DNA from: an uncultured Bacteroides sp. | Lineage (GTDB): Bacteria; Bacteroidota; Bacteroidia; Bacteroidales; Bacteroidaceae | Reading direction: 5' to 3' | Length of the DNA stretch: 41,645 nt | Assembly: GCA_949288585.1 (NCBI GenBank) | Contig: CASEKR010000015.1 | Location: forward strand, 1-41,645 | Part shown: piece after piece, positions 16,284 to 25,600 of the stretch | How the letters are laid out: each line of letters starts with the position of its first letter | How positions within the stretch are numbered: position 1 is the first letter of the stretch | Notes under the pieces: model-generated | The model's input: the letters and a program-made list of their open reading frames with translations, nothing else | Database searches by the model: none | What the model was told of the DNA's origin: nothing | Position numbers and translations under genes: made by a program

Positions 16284-17513
16284 TTACGGTATCAGTAGTG
16301 ACGAGTCTCCGTAGCTCAGGAAGCGGAAACCGTGTGTCAGAGCGTAGTCATATATCTTCCGCCAGTCGCCGTGCACGAAGGCCGACACCAGCAGTAGCAG
16401 GGTGCTCTGCGGCTGGTGGAAGTTGGTCACCATTGCCTGCACTATTTTGTAGTCATAGCCCGGGACGATGATAATCTGCGTGCTCGTGTGCAGGGTTTCC
16501 ATTCCGTGCCGATCCAGGTAGTCGGCTACGGCCTGCAAGGCTTCGGTAGAGGGAGTAGCGGCTTTCTCCGGCGACAACCCATAGGGTTGCCACTGGCGGA
16601 CATGTAATTCCTCCTCTGAGGCATCCGGGTGGTCCATGAGGGTGAGTCCAATGTGGTACAAACTCTCCAACGTCCTTACCGAAGTGGTGCCAACGGCGAT
16701 GGCGCGCCCTTCGTGTGCCAGGAGTTGGCCGATAGTTTGGCGTGAGACGGAAATGTATTCCGTGTGCATCTCATGCCCCTCAATCTTCTCGCTCTTGACG
16801 GGGCGGAAAGTGCCTGCGCCGACGTGCAAGGTCAGTTCCTCCAGGTCTACGTCTTTCTGTCTGAGGGCATCCATCACGCCGGGAGTGAAATGCAGTCCGG
16901 CGGTAGGTGCCGCTACCGAGCCTTTTATCTTGCTGTACACCGTCTGGTAGGTCTCCAAATCGCTCTTTTGGGTCGCACGGTTGAGGTAGGGAGGGATGGG
17001 CAATTCGCCGAACACCTCCAGTATGTCGGCAAAGGTCACCTGCGGGTTGTCCCATGTGAAGTCCACCCGATGGCTGGTGCCCCGGCACTCTCCCCGCGTG
17101 GCGGCCAGGGTGACTGTCTGTCCTTTGACAGTCATCTCGCGGTGCAGTGTGCCCTCTTTCCATTTCTTCAGGTTGCCTACCATGCAAAGCCAAGCGCTGT
17201 GGCCCGTCTGCTGGAAGTTGAGGGCATAGTCGTTGGGTTCCAGCGGTTCCAGGCAGAATACTTCGATGAGGGCGCCCGTCTCCTTGCGGAAATGCAGGCG
17301 GGCTTGGATGACCTTGGTGTTGTTGAACACCATCAGGCTGTCGGAGGAAATGTAGCGGGGTAGGTTGAAGAAACGGTCTTCGTCTACTTCACCGTGTCGG
17401 TAGAGCAACAGCTTGGAATGGTCCCGCTGGGGTAGGGGGAACTTGGCGATGCGTTCGTCCGGCAGGTCGTATTGGAAGTCGCGGATGCGGATGTCTTTAG
17501 GATTCTCGTTCAT
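16284..17513 (-). CDS. queA: QueA-family S-adenosylmethionine:tRNA ribosyltransferase-isomerase, long form
   Basis: QueA transfers and rearranges the ribose of S-adenosylmethionine onto preQ1-modified tRNA to give epoxyqueuosine. Conserved blocks: FQYDLPDERIAKFPLPQRD, FNNTKVIQARL, IPPYLNR, SVAAPTAGLHFT, LHVGAGTFRPVK, GTTSVRTLESL, IIIVPGYDYKIV, TNFHQPQSTLLLLVSAF and FLSYGDSSLL. At 409 residues it is about 50 longer than E. coli QueA; the extra residues sit between GTTSVRTLES and IIIVPG, where E. coli has only a short linker. Bacteroidota genomes may carry a long paralogue beside a standard QueA, so the role is less certain than the fold. The -7 promoter at 17534-17541 is 20 bases upstream and faces that of the Smr gene. 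Confidence 0.88.
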   Translation of the reverse strand: MNENPKDIRIRDFQYDLPDERIAKFPLPQRDHSKLLLYRHGEVDEDRFFNLPRYISSDSLMVFNNTKVIQARLHFRKETGALIEVFCLEPLEPNDYALNFQQTGHSAWLCMVGNLKKWKEGTLHREMTVKGQTVTLAATRGECRGTSHRVDFTWDNPQVTFADILEVFGELPIPPYLNRATQKSDLETYQTVYSKIKGSVAAPTAGLHFTPGVMDALRQKDVDLEELTLHVGAGTFRPVKSEKIEGHEMHTEYISVSRQTIGQLLAHEGRAIAVGTTSVRTLESLYHIGLTLMDHPDASEEELHVRQWQPYGLSPEKAATPSTEALQAVADYLDRHGMETLHTSTQIIIVPGYDYKIVQAMVTNFHQPQSTLLLLVSAFVHGDWRKIYDYALTHGFRFLSYGDSSLLIP

Positions 17514-17533
17514 ATATCTGTCTTTTGGGCGTG

Positions 17534-17541
17534 CAAAGGTA
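17534..17541 (-). promoter_or_regulatory. -7 promoter box of queA
   Basis: The minus strand reads TACCTTTG, an exact TAnnTTTG, 20 bases before the queA start. It forms an 8-bp inverted repeat with the box at 17554-17561. Confidence 0.6.
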
Positions 17542-17553
17542 TGAATAATTTCG

Positions 17554-17561
17554 TACCTTTG
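17554..17561 (+). promoter_or_regulatory. -7 promoter box of the Smr / TPR-kinase operon
   Basis: TACCTTTG, an exact TAnnTTTG, 36 bases before the Smr-protein start. Only 12 bp separate it from the opposing queA box, so two polymerases could not occupy both at once. Confidence 0.6.
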
Positions 17562-17597
17562 TGCCCGCTAACAGGTATTAATCTATTATAGTGCGTT

Positions 17598-18683
17598 ATG
17601 AAAATAGGAGATAGAGTGCGCTTCCTGAGTGAAGTAGGTGGCGGTAAGGTCAGTGGCTTCCAAGGTAAAGATATTGTATTGGTGGAAGACGAGGATGGTT
17701 TTGATATCCCCATGCCCATCCGGGAGTGTGTGGTGGTGGAGACCGACGATTATAACATCCCTACGCCGGCCACGAAGGCGGCTGCTCAGAAGAAGCAACA
17801 ACAGGAACCGGAGCGCCCCGTACAAAGCGAGGCCAAGGTGCAGAAACCCGAAATTTCTGTCTACCGCCAGCCGGAAACCCGCACGGGCAACCTGTTGAAT
17901 GTTTTCCTCGCTTTCGTGCCCGTCGACATCAAGGCTGTTTCTACCACTCCTTTCGAAACTTATCTGGTGAACGACTCCAACTATTACTTGTATTATACCT
18001 ATCTCAGTGCCGAGAGCAATGCTTGGAGTGCCCGTTCGCACGGCTTGATAGAGCCTAACACGAAACTCTTCCTGGAAGAGTTCGAGAAGTCGGAACTGAA
18101 CGACCGGGAGCGTGTATGTGTGCAATTTCTGGCCTTTAAAGACCGCTCTTCCTTCCTGCTCAAGCCGGCGGTCAGTGTGGAACTTCGCATTGATACCGTC
18201 AAGTTCTACAAACTGCATACTTTCCAGCCCAGCGACTTTTTTGAAACCCCTTCCTTGATTTACGACTTGGTGCGAGACGACCAGCCAGCCCGCCAACTTC
18301 GTGTTTCTGCCGAGGAAATCCAGCAATCCTTGATGCAGAAGAAGGCGGTAGATGTGCCTGTGTCCAAACCTGCTGTCAAGGTTGGAAAGAAAGACAAGAA
18401 TAGCACAGTGGAAGTTGACCTGCACATTGATGCCCTGCTGGATAGCACGCAGGGAATGTCAAATGCCGAGATGTTGCAGTATCAGTTGGAAAAGTTCCGC
18501 GAAGTGATGGAGCAGTACAAGCAAAAGCACGGGCAACGCATTGTCTTTATCCACGGCAAGGGTGAGGGCGTGTTGCGCAAGGCCGTGTTGGACGAGCTTC
18601 GCCGTAAGTATCCGAAGTGCAAGACGCAAGATGCTTCTTTTCAGGAATATGGGTTCGGGGCTACGCTGGTGACAGTCTATTGA
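17598..18683 (+). CDS. DUF2027 protein with C-terminal Smr domain
   Basis: Predicted cytosolic protein of 361 residues known only from Bacteroidota. The N-terminal part ([20 protein letters not shown]) resembles a small beta-barrel; the middle (about 95-235) is the DUF2027 beta-sandwich region; a low-complexity Gln/Lys/Pro linker lies at about 55-90. The C-terminal Smr domain (about 275-361) has VDLHID in place of the LDLHG motif and HGKGEGVL at about 319-326, the putative nuclease loop shared with MutS2. Smr domains cut DNA or RNA, notably on stalled or collided ribosomes, but the job of this family is unknown to me. The TPR kinase gene begins 12 bases downstream. Confidence 0.9.
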   Translation: MKIGDRVRFLSEVGGGKVSGFQGKDIVLVEDEDGFDIPMPIRECVVVETDDYNIPTPATKAAAQKKQQQEPERPVQSEAKVQKPEISVYRQPETRTGNLLNVFLAFVPVDIKAVSTTPFETYLVNDSNYYLYYTYLSAESNAWSARSHGLIEPNTKLFLEEFEKSELNDRERVCVQFLAFKDRSSFLLKPAVSVELRIDTVKFYKLHTFQPSDFFETPSLIYDLVRDDQPARQLRVSAEEIQQSLMQKKAVDVPVSKPAVKVGKKDKNSTVEVDLHIDALLDSTQGMSNAEMLQYQLEKFREVMEQYKQKHGQRIVFIHGKGEGVLRKAVLDELRRKYPKCKTQDASFQEYGFGATLVTVY

Positions 18684-18695
18684 TACCTTCCTGCC

Positions 18696-20738
18696 ATGGA
18701 CAGACGCAGATTCTTCCGCTCCTGTTTCCCGTTTCTCTTGGGCGTGTTCTTTTTGCTGCTGTTGCCTGCATCCTGCAGGCGCAGTCCAGTTCCTGTGTCT
18801 GTGCCCACCGAAATGGAGGCTTTCGATACCTTTTTCCTGGAAGTATGCGATTCTATCTCCTCCACGCCCCGTCGAATCCGTACGGAGACCCTCGTCCGTA
18901 TGCGGCAGTGTCATGACAGCCTGGCTTATTACAACTACCTGGCTTTGGCACTGAAGACTTGCCTTTCTTCTTATGACATCGATTCTGCCCGTCTGTTGGT
19001 TACACAAATAGAAACATACGTGCACCGTACTCCTGCTTCGCCGGGGGTGGCAGACTTGCAGTCCGAATGCTCCAATATGAAAGGAAACCTGTTTGCCCGC
19101 ACCGGTCACATGGATTCTGCGGAACATTGTTTCCAACATTCTTACGAACAGCGTAAGCAGGGCACCAAGGTGGAGGTCTTGCCGGACATTCTTATCAACC
19201 TGGCCGATGCCTGCAACCGTCAGGGCAAGCTGGCCAGGGGGGCTTATTGGTATCGCCGTGCCTTGCTCTTGTGCGATTCCCTCGGCCTGATTTCCGAACA
19301 GAAGATCCCTATATACTACGGGTTGGCTCAGGTTTATTCTTCTTTGCGTGTCTTTGAACTTTGCGACCAGTATTATGACTTGGCTTTGCAGTTCTACGAC
19401 CAGATGTTGCCTTTCGAGAAGCATTTCTATTTGAACAACCGGGGCACTTCTTATTATTTCCGTGGAGATTACCGCACGGCAACCGATTATTTCCGCCGGT
19501 CGGTGGCGTTGACCAGGGCCTATCCGGACATGAGTTATGAACTGAACTTGAGCCGGATTAATTTGGCGGATTGTTTCCTTCGCCTCGGCTTGCCCGACTC
19601 GGCTACCAAATACCTGGATTTGTGCGAACCTTTCTTCCGCTCCATGCAGGACGCTACGGCCTTGTATTACTTGGATACCCAGCATATCCAATTGGCTCTT
19701 CTTCGCAAGGACCTTCCAGAAGCCGGGCGGGTGTTGAAGAATGCTGTTGTTCCCACGGATGTCGACCCGGACATGCAGCATATCCGGAACCGCTATTTGC
19801 GGCAATACTATGAGCAGCTTGGCGATTACCGGGCGGCTTACCATTATTTGTATGAAGACCAGCGGCTGGACGACTCCATCCGTAGCGAGCGTATCCGGAT
19901 GCGCATTGCCGACATGACTTTGCGGTACCAACAGGATTCTACGCTGATGGCCCACCGCTTGCTCTTGCAGGAGCAGCATACCGAAGTGTTAAAATTGCAG
20001 CAAACCCAGTTCATCGTGTTGGCTTTCGGGTTCCTAACCTTGCTGATAGCTTGTTTTGTCTATGTGTATAACAAGAAGAAGCGTGCGCTTTTGTTGGTGG
20101 AAAACCGGAGAACAGTTTCTACCCTTCGCCTCGAAAATATCCGTAACCGCCTTTCGCCCCATTTCATCTTCAACATCCTCAACCAGGAAATGACCTCTTT
20201 GGACGATGTGCGGCGGAAGAATTTCTCTGCTCTGGTGAGGCTGATGCGCCGCAATCTGGAACTGGCCGAACAGCTTTGCGTGACTTTGGCCGAGGAACTG
20301 GATTTTGTGCGTACTTACCTGGAATTGGAGTACCGTTCACTGGGGTCTCATTTCAGCTATCAGATTTCCATCGCGCCGGTAGTCGACCCGGAACAGGTTA
20401 TCTTGCCTTCCATGCTCATACAGATTCCGGTCGAGAATGCCGTGAAGCATGCTTTGAAAGACAAGGAAGGTGACCGCTTGTTGTGGATAACCGTCGACGA
20501 TTTACCCCATGGAGTAAGCATACGGATTACAGACAACGGAGGCGGTTATCGTCCGGCTAGTGCCAGCCGGGGAACGGGGACGGGATTGAAGGTGATTATG
20601 CAGACTATCCAAATCCTAAACCAGAAGAACCGGGAGGCTATTGACGTGGCTGTCCGCAATGTTGCTTGGGAAGAGCGGGGCGAGAAGGGTTGCCAGGTGT
20701 CCTATTACTTGCCGAAGCACTACGATTACACAATTTAA
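18696..20738 (+). CDS. TPR-containing membrane sensor histidine kinase, LytS/AlgZ type
   Basis: A 680-residue sensor kinase. The N-terminus (MDRRRFFRSCFPFLL) is a signal sequence ending in LLLLPASCRRS, which could be a lipoprotein site at Cys27 although the residue at -3 is unusual. Residues about 40-430 are helical tetratricopeptide-like repeats, probably periplasmic. One membrane helix follows (about 439-459, FIVLAFGFLTLLIACFVYVY), then a coiled stretch and the His_kinase domain with His489 in RLSPHFIFNILNQ and the ATP-binding N box (PVENAVKHAL) and DNGGGY. This kinase class pairs with LytTR regulators, and one lies 138 bases downstream. The signal sensed is not evident. Confidence 0.93.
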   Translation: MDRRRFFRSCFPFLLGVFFLLLLPASCRRSPVPVSVPTEMEAFDTFFLEVCDSISSTPRRIRTETLVRMRQCHDSLAYYNYLALALKTCLSSYDIDSARLLVTQIETYVHRTPASPGVADLQSECSNMKGNLFARTGHMDSAEHCFQHSYEQRKQGTKVEVLPDILINLADACNRQGKLARGAYWYRRALLLCDSLGLISEQKIPIYYGLAQVYSSLRVFELCDQYYDLALQFYDQMLPFEKHFYLNNRGTSYYFRGDYRTATDYFRRSVALTRAYPDMSYELNLSRINLADCFLRLGLPDSATKYLDLCEPFFRSMQDATALYYLDTQHIQLALLRKDLPEAGRVLKNAVVPTDVDPDMQHIRNRYLRQYYEQLGDYRAAYHYLYEDQRLDDSIRSERIRMRIADMTLRYQQDSTLMAHRLLLQEQHTEVLKLQQTQFIVLAFGFLTLLIACFVYVYNKKKRALLLVENRRTVSTLRLENIRNRLSPHFIFNILNQEMTSLDDVRRKNFSALVRLMRRNLELAEQLCVTLAEELDFVRTYLELEYRSLGSHFSYQISIAPVVDPEQVILPSMLIQIPVENAVKHALKDKEGDRLLWITVDDLPHGVSIRITDNGGGYRPASASRGTGTGLKVIMQTIQILNQKNREAIDVAVRNVAWEERGEKGCQVSYYLPKHYDYTI

Positions 20739-20778
20739 AATGGCAGCATAGTATCTTTTTGAGATAGGATAGTGTTGT

Positions 20779-20803
20779 GAAAATGCCATACAGTACCATT
20801 TTC
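20779..20803. promoter_or_regulatory. Dyad upstream of the LytTR regulator, possible operator
   Basis: GAAAATG at 20779-20785 and its reverse complement CATTTTC at 20797-20803 flank an 11-base centre containing TACAGTA. A related AAAATGGCAGCATAGTA lies 40 bases upstream, at the end of the kinase gene. The position between kinase and regulator suggests an autoregulatory operator, but no site consensus for this family is known to me. Confidence 0.35.
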
Positions 20804-20876
20804 GGGTTTTCCTCCTTGTGTGAAAGTAATATAATCCTTATATTCGCCACATAAAACAGAACACACACATGTAAAC

Positions 20877-21632
20877 ATGGAGACTTATAAAGTAGTGATA
20901 GTGGACGACGACGAGCTTTCGCTGGAGAATCTGAAACAGGCATTGGGGAAAGATGCGCGTTTTTGCCTCGAGGGCGTGGCTCATAACGGGAAACAAGGTC
21001 GCAAGCTGATAGAGAGAGCACAGCCGGACTTATTGTTTTTGGATGTCGAGTTGCCCGACATGACGGGGATGGATTTGCTGCAGGAGATGCGCGATACCAC
21101 CTTGTTGTGGCCGATGCGTGTCGTTTTTTATACGGCTTACGACAAGTATATGATACAGGCCATCCGCGAGGCGGCTTTTGACTACCTGCTGAAGCCTTTC
21201 GAGGAGCAGGATTTGATGAACATATTGGAACGCTTCATCGACCAGGCGCAACATGTCAAGCAGAATAATGCGGTGGAGAAGTATCCGGCGGCGGGAGGGC
21301 AAACCTTCATCGTCTTTACTCCCACCAATGACATGCGGGCCTTGCGCCCCTCCGAGATAGGTTTCTTCCGCTATTGTTCAGAGCGTAAGCAATGGGAGGT
21401 CATCTTGAACAATCAGCCGCCTTTGGCTTTGCGCCGGGGAATGACGGCCGAACAGATTATCCAATATTCGCCTTGTTTCGTGCAGATACACCAGTCGTAT
21501 ATCATCAATATTGACTATCTGATGATTATCAAGGAGAGCAAGTGCATACTGTATCCGCCGTTCGACCGGGTGACGGAACTGGTGGTCTCACGCAAATATA
21601 AGAAGGAATTGCAAGAACGTTTTTGCTTGTGA
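20877..21632 (+). CDS. LytTR-family response regulator
   Basis: Cytosolic DNA-binding regulator of 251 residues. The receiver domain (1-120) has the acidic pocket VDDDE, phospho-acceptor Asp56 in LLFLDVELPD, the switch residue in FYTAYDKY and the conserved Lys in YLLKPFEE. After a short linker the LytTR domain (about 145-251) shows the typical end: PCFVQIHQSYIINIDYL and ELVVSRKYKKELQERF. It is the probable partner of the TPR kinase just upstream. LytTR proteins bind direct repeats and often control export or envelope genes; targets here are unknown. Transcription ends at the hairpin 55 bases downstream. Confidence 0.95.
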   Translation: METYKVVIVDDDELSLENLKQALGKDARFCLEGVAHNGKQGRKLIERAQPDLLFLDVELPDMTGMDLLQEMRDTTLLWPMRVVFYTAYDKYMIQAIREAAFDYLLKPFEEQDLMNILERFIDQAQHVKQNNAVEKYPAAGGQTFIVFTPTNDMRALRPSEIGFFRYCSERKQWEVILNNQPPLALRRGMTAEQIIQYSPCFVQIHQSYIINIDYLMIIKESKCILYPPFDRVTELVVSRKYKKELQERFCL

Positions 21633-21686
21633 AAGTAGAACGCTGATATCAACTGGTTAGGGAGTTGGCAGCAGGTGGTTCCTGTT

Positions 21687-21740
21687 GCCAACATAAAAAA
21701 GACACCGGACGCATTCATCCGGTGTCTTTTTTATGTTGGC
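21687..21740. terminator. Bidirectional intrinsic terminator with a 23-bp perfect stem
   Basis: Positions 21687-21709 and 21718-21740 are perfect inverted repeats of 23 bp around an 8-base loop. The stem includes a run of six A on the left and six T on the right flanking a GC-rich GACACCGG core, so it works as a terminator in both directions. It lies between the LytTR gene and the small exported-protein gene, which converge here. Confidence 0.95.
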
Positions 21741-21755
21741 TTATAGTGCCAGTGC

Positions 21756-22109
21756 TTATTTCACTTCGATGCCTTTGTTACGCAGGGTGGCGTTCAAGAC
21801 CTTGGCGTATTCGGCATACTGCTTTTCGTTCAAAGTCTTTTTCATCAGTTTCAAGTTGCCGTAGACGGCGTTGTGTATCATCTTATCCTGGTTCTTTTTG
21901 GAAGAAACGGCCTGTTTCATCTGTTCGTTGAAGTATTCGCAGATATCGGCTACTTCCAGTTCCTGCTTGCCTGTCAGCTTCAGGAAGCGGCTCAGTTTCT
22001 CTACGTTGATGCGGCCTTCCCACTTCTCGGTTGTCGGTTGGTTGCCTGCTGCAAAGGTCAAACTTACTACGCAAAATGCTGCTGCCAAAGTTAATCCAAA
22101 ACGTTTCAT
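21756..22109 (-). CDS. Small exported protein of unknown function
   Basis: A 117-residue protein with a clear signal peptide (MKRFGLTLAAAFCVVSLTFA, cleavage near residue 20) and a mostly helical, charged mature part of about 97 residues; motifs such as LTGKQELEVADI and LNEKQYAEYAKVLNATL recall the LTxxQ segments of Spy/CpxP-like periplasmic proteins, but the resemblance is too weak to assign a family. It has its own -7 promoter about 100 bases upstream with a 16-bp near-palindrome directly behind it, and it ends at the shared terminator. I do not recognise a function. Confidence 0.8.
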   Translation of the reverse strand: MKRFGLTLAAAFCVVSLTFAAGNQPTTEKWEGRINVEKLSRFLKLTGKQELEVADICEYFNEQMKQAVSSKKNQDKMIHNAVYGNLKLMKKTLNEKQYAEYAKVLNATLRNKGIEVK

Positions 22110-22210
22110 AATACTTACCTTTTTAATTGTTAACCTAAAAACTAATCTTTCTATTAAAACTAATACCTATTGAAAACTGTCCGATCGTCTTAGCTTTCTT
22201 TTTACCGATG

Positions 22211-22218
22211 CAAATGTA
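22211..22218 (-). promoter_or_regulatory. -7 promoter box of the small exported-protein gene
   Basis: The minus strand reads TACATTTG, an exact TAnnTTTG, about 100 bases before the start codon, giving a leader of roughly 95 bases. Confidence 0.55.
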
Positions 22219-22222
22219 GGGG

Positions 22223-22238
22223 TATGTTTTATAACATA
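22223..22238. promoter_or_regulatory. 16-bp near-palindromic motif, possible operator
   Basis: TATGTTTTATAACATA has 6-bp arms TATGTT/AACATA around TTAT. It sits four bases upstream of the -7 box at 22211-22218, in the core promoter of the small exported-protein gene. The same 16-mer with one change occurs upstream of EF-G2 at 30560-30575. Confidence 0.4.
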
Positions 22239-22565
22239 AAAATGATTTCGGGAAAACTTTTCATCTTCCCGCTCTTTTTTGATTTTCGTCAAGTGGATAG
22301 TGTGAAAATGCGTCAAAAAGGCGGATTTTTGTAACTATTTTGTAATATATGTCCGTTGTGATAGATGATAATGAGGCGTTCTTCCGGTTTTTCCTGTCTT
22401 TTGTTTGCCTGCTTCTCTACGTGCTCTTTCTCGTTTGCGAAAAGTCGGGACAGGGTAAAATGGGCGTAAAACGGGATTTTGGGGTGGCGGGACGTTTTTG
22501 TGGCTTTAGACTGAATAAATGTTAAAATGTATTCTTCCGGAATCCTTCTTCTGTCGGATAATCTC

Positions 22566-22573
22566 TATCTTTG
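22566..22573 (+). promoter_or_regulatory. -7 promoter box of the activase-tetR operon
   Basis: TATCTTTG is an exact TAnnTTTG, 58 bases before the ATG at 22632. Confidence 0.55.
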
Positions 22574-22631
22574 CGTCTGACACAGTAGTCAGAACAGAAG
22601 AAATATGAAGCGATAATCAACATTAGTTGTC

Positions 22632-25600
22632 ATGATGGTCAGGTTAGGAATAGACATAGGGTCGACAACGGCCAAGTTGGTGGCTGTCGATGAATCCGGA
22701 AAAACCATATACACGAAGTACGGACGCCACAATGCCCAGATTAGACCTACGTTGCTGGCTTCCTTGCAAGAGATGCAGGCCTGCGTGGGGGACAAGGAGG
22801 TGTCGGTGCGCGTCACTGGTTCCATCGGCATGGGGCTGGCTGAGAAGTGTTCTATACCTTTTATACAAGAGGTCGTGGCTGCCACCAAAGCCGTCCGCCA
22901 CAGTTATCCCGAAGTGCGCACGTTGATTGACATCGGCGGAGAAGACGCCAAGGTCGTGTTCTTCAGCGGGGGCGAAGCCAAAGACCTGCGCATGAACGGC
23001 AATTGTGCGGGAGGTACGGGGGCTTTTATCGACCAGATGGCTGTCATCCTGGGGGTAGACATCTCCGAACTGGACGCATTGGCTGCCGGCAGCACGAAGG
23101 TCTATCCCATTGCTTCCCGTTGCGGGGTCTTCTGTAAGACGGATATCCAGAACTTGGTGGCCAAGAACGCCTGCCGGCAGGACATTGCGGCCTCCATCTT
23201 CCATGCAGTGGCGGTGCAGACCGTGGTCACCCTGGCCCATGGCTGTGACATACAGGCACCCGTGCTGTTCTGCGGAGGCCCGTTGACCTTCATGCCCACC
23301 TTGCGCAAGGCTTTCATGGACTATCTTTCCCTCCGGCCGCAAGACGTGGTGTTGCCCCAGGACGGGACACTGTTGCCGGCCCTGGGCTGTGCTTTGTATG
23401 AGATGAGGCCGGGCAGCGGGGAGCGCGTCATGACCCTCTCGGCGCTCCAGGCGTTGCTCCGGCAAGACGCGCAACCCGGCCAAGAAAGCGCCCGCAAGGG
23501 GCTGCCCCCGGTTTTCCAGGACGAACTGGAGTATGACGTGTGGAAAATGCGCATGTCGGGCTATACGTTGGAGAAACGCGCCCTGCCGAAAGGTACCTGC
23601 GACGTTTTCTTGGGGGTCGATTCCGGTTCTACCACGACCAAGATTGTGGTGACGGACACCGAGTCGCGCATCCTCTATACCTATTATATAAATAATAACG
23701 GAAACCCCATTGCGGCGGTGGAGGACGGCTTGCGCCGCCTGAAAGAAAAATGTGCCGCCTGCGGGGCCGAACTACGCATCCTCGGCGGATGCTCTACCGG
23801 CTATGGGGAAGACCTCGTCCGGGCGGCCTTTGGCTTTTCCTCTGGCATCGTGGAGACGATAGCCCACTACATGGCTGCCAAGAAGGTGGACAAAGACGTG
23901 TCATTCATCTTCGACATCGGCGGCCAGGACATGAAAGCCGTCTTCATCTCCAACGGCGTCATCAACCGCATCGAAATCAACGAAGCCTGCTCGTCGGGCT
24001 GCGGCTCGTTCATCGAGACTTTCGCCAAGAACCTGGGCTATGCGCCTGCCGATTTTTCCCGGCTGGCTTGCCGGGCGCAACATCCTTGCGACTTGGGCAC
24101 CCGTTGCACGGTGTTCATGAACTCCAAAGTCAAGCAAGTGTTGCGCGAAGGCGCCACGATAGAAGACATTGCGGCGGGCTTGGCCTATTCCGTCGTCAAG
24201 AACTGCCTGTATAAGGTCTTGAAACTGAAAGACGTATCCGTGCTTGGCAGTCACATCTTCGTGCAGGGCGGGACGATGCGCAATGACGCCGTCGTGCGCG
24301 CCATCGAACTGCTGACGGGTGCCGAGGTCATCCGTTGCGACCTGCCCGAACTGATGGGAGCCTTTGGCTGCGCCCTGTATGCCTCCCGTCACCCGGGAGC
24401 GGCAACGACCCTGGACGAACTGCTGGGGAAAGCCTCCTTCACCACCCGCGAGTTGCATTGTAATGGTTGCGAAAACCGTTGCCAGGTGACGGCCTATACC
24501 TTCGACAACGGTCGCCGCTATTATTCGGGCAACCGCTGCGAACGGGTCTTCACCAATGGTGAAAACCGTTCGCCCGCCCTCAATGCCTACCACTGGAAGG
24601 AACGGCTGCTGTTCGACCGGGAAAGCCTTCCGGCTGATGTGGCCATGACCATCGGCATCCCGCGTTGCCTCAACATGTTCGAAGATTATCCTTTCTGGCA
24701 CGCCCTGTTCACCGCCTGCGGTCTGCGGGTCTGCCTGTCCGATGCTTCCGACTATGCCGCCTACGAAGACAAGGCCCGGATGGTGATGTCGGACAACATC
24801 TGCTTTCCGGCCAAGTTGGTGCATGGTCACATCCAGAACCTGCAAGACAAGCAGGTAGACCGGATTTTCATGCCTTTTGTCGTGTTCGAAAGGCAGGAAG
24901 CAGGCCATAACAGTTTCAATTGCCCCATTGTCACCGGCTATTCCGAAGTCATCAAAGGCGTGCAGCAAGCGGATATTCCTATCGACTCCCCGGCCATCAC
25001 CTTCAAAGACAAGGATTTGCTCCGCCTGCAATGCCAAGAATATCTTTCCGGCCTGGGCGTGGCGCGTTCCGTTGTCGACAAAGCCTTCGGACAAGCTTTG
25101 CAGGCGCAGGATGACTACGAACAAACTTTGCAGGCCCGCAACGGGCACATCTTGGAAGAAGCCCGGAAGGCGCATTCGCTGGTTGTCCTCCTGGCCGGGC
25201 GTCCTTACCACACCGACCCGCTCATCCAGCATGAAGTCAGTGATTTGCTGGCCGGCATGGGCATCTATGTCCTGACCGACGACATCGTTCGCCGCCAGCC
25301 CATGCCTGCCGCCGACGTGCATTTTGTAGAGCAGTGGGCCTATCCCACCCGCATACTGGAGGCGGCGCGCTGGTGTGCCTCCCAGGGGCCTGACGTGCAG
25401 TTCGTCCAGATGACCTCCTTCGGTTGCGGACCCGATGCTTTCCTGGTCGATGAAGTGCGCAGCCTGCTGGCACGTTACGGGAAATCGCTGACCCTGCTGA
25501 AGCTGGACGATATTAATAATGTAGGTTCCATGAAGTTGCGGGTGCGTTCGTTGCTGGAAAGCCTGAAACTTTTGCCCGAAAATGTCCTCTCTTCGGGCGA

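Larger units (their letters stand above)
22110..22631. other. Divergent intergenic region, no gene seen
   Basis: This 522-bp AT-rich region separates the small exported protein (minus) from the activase gene (plus). It holds a promoter for each and a 16-bp near-palindrome. A 32-codon frame at 22371-22469 looks signal-peptide-like but lacks a promoter or ribosome site, so I do not call it. Confidence 0.6.

Noticed and set aside
22371-22469. 32-codon frame with a signal-peptide-like or lipobox-like start
   Set aside because: No -7 box or ribosome site fits, and short hydrophobic frames are common in T-rich spacers.
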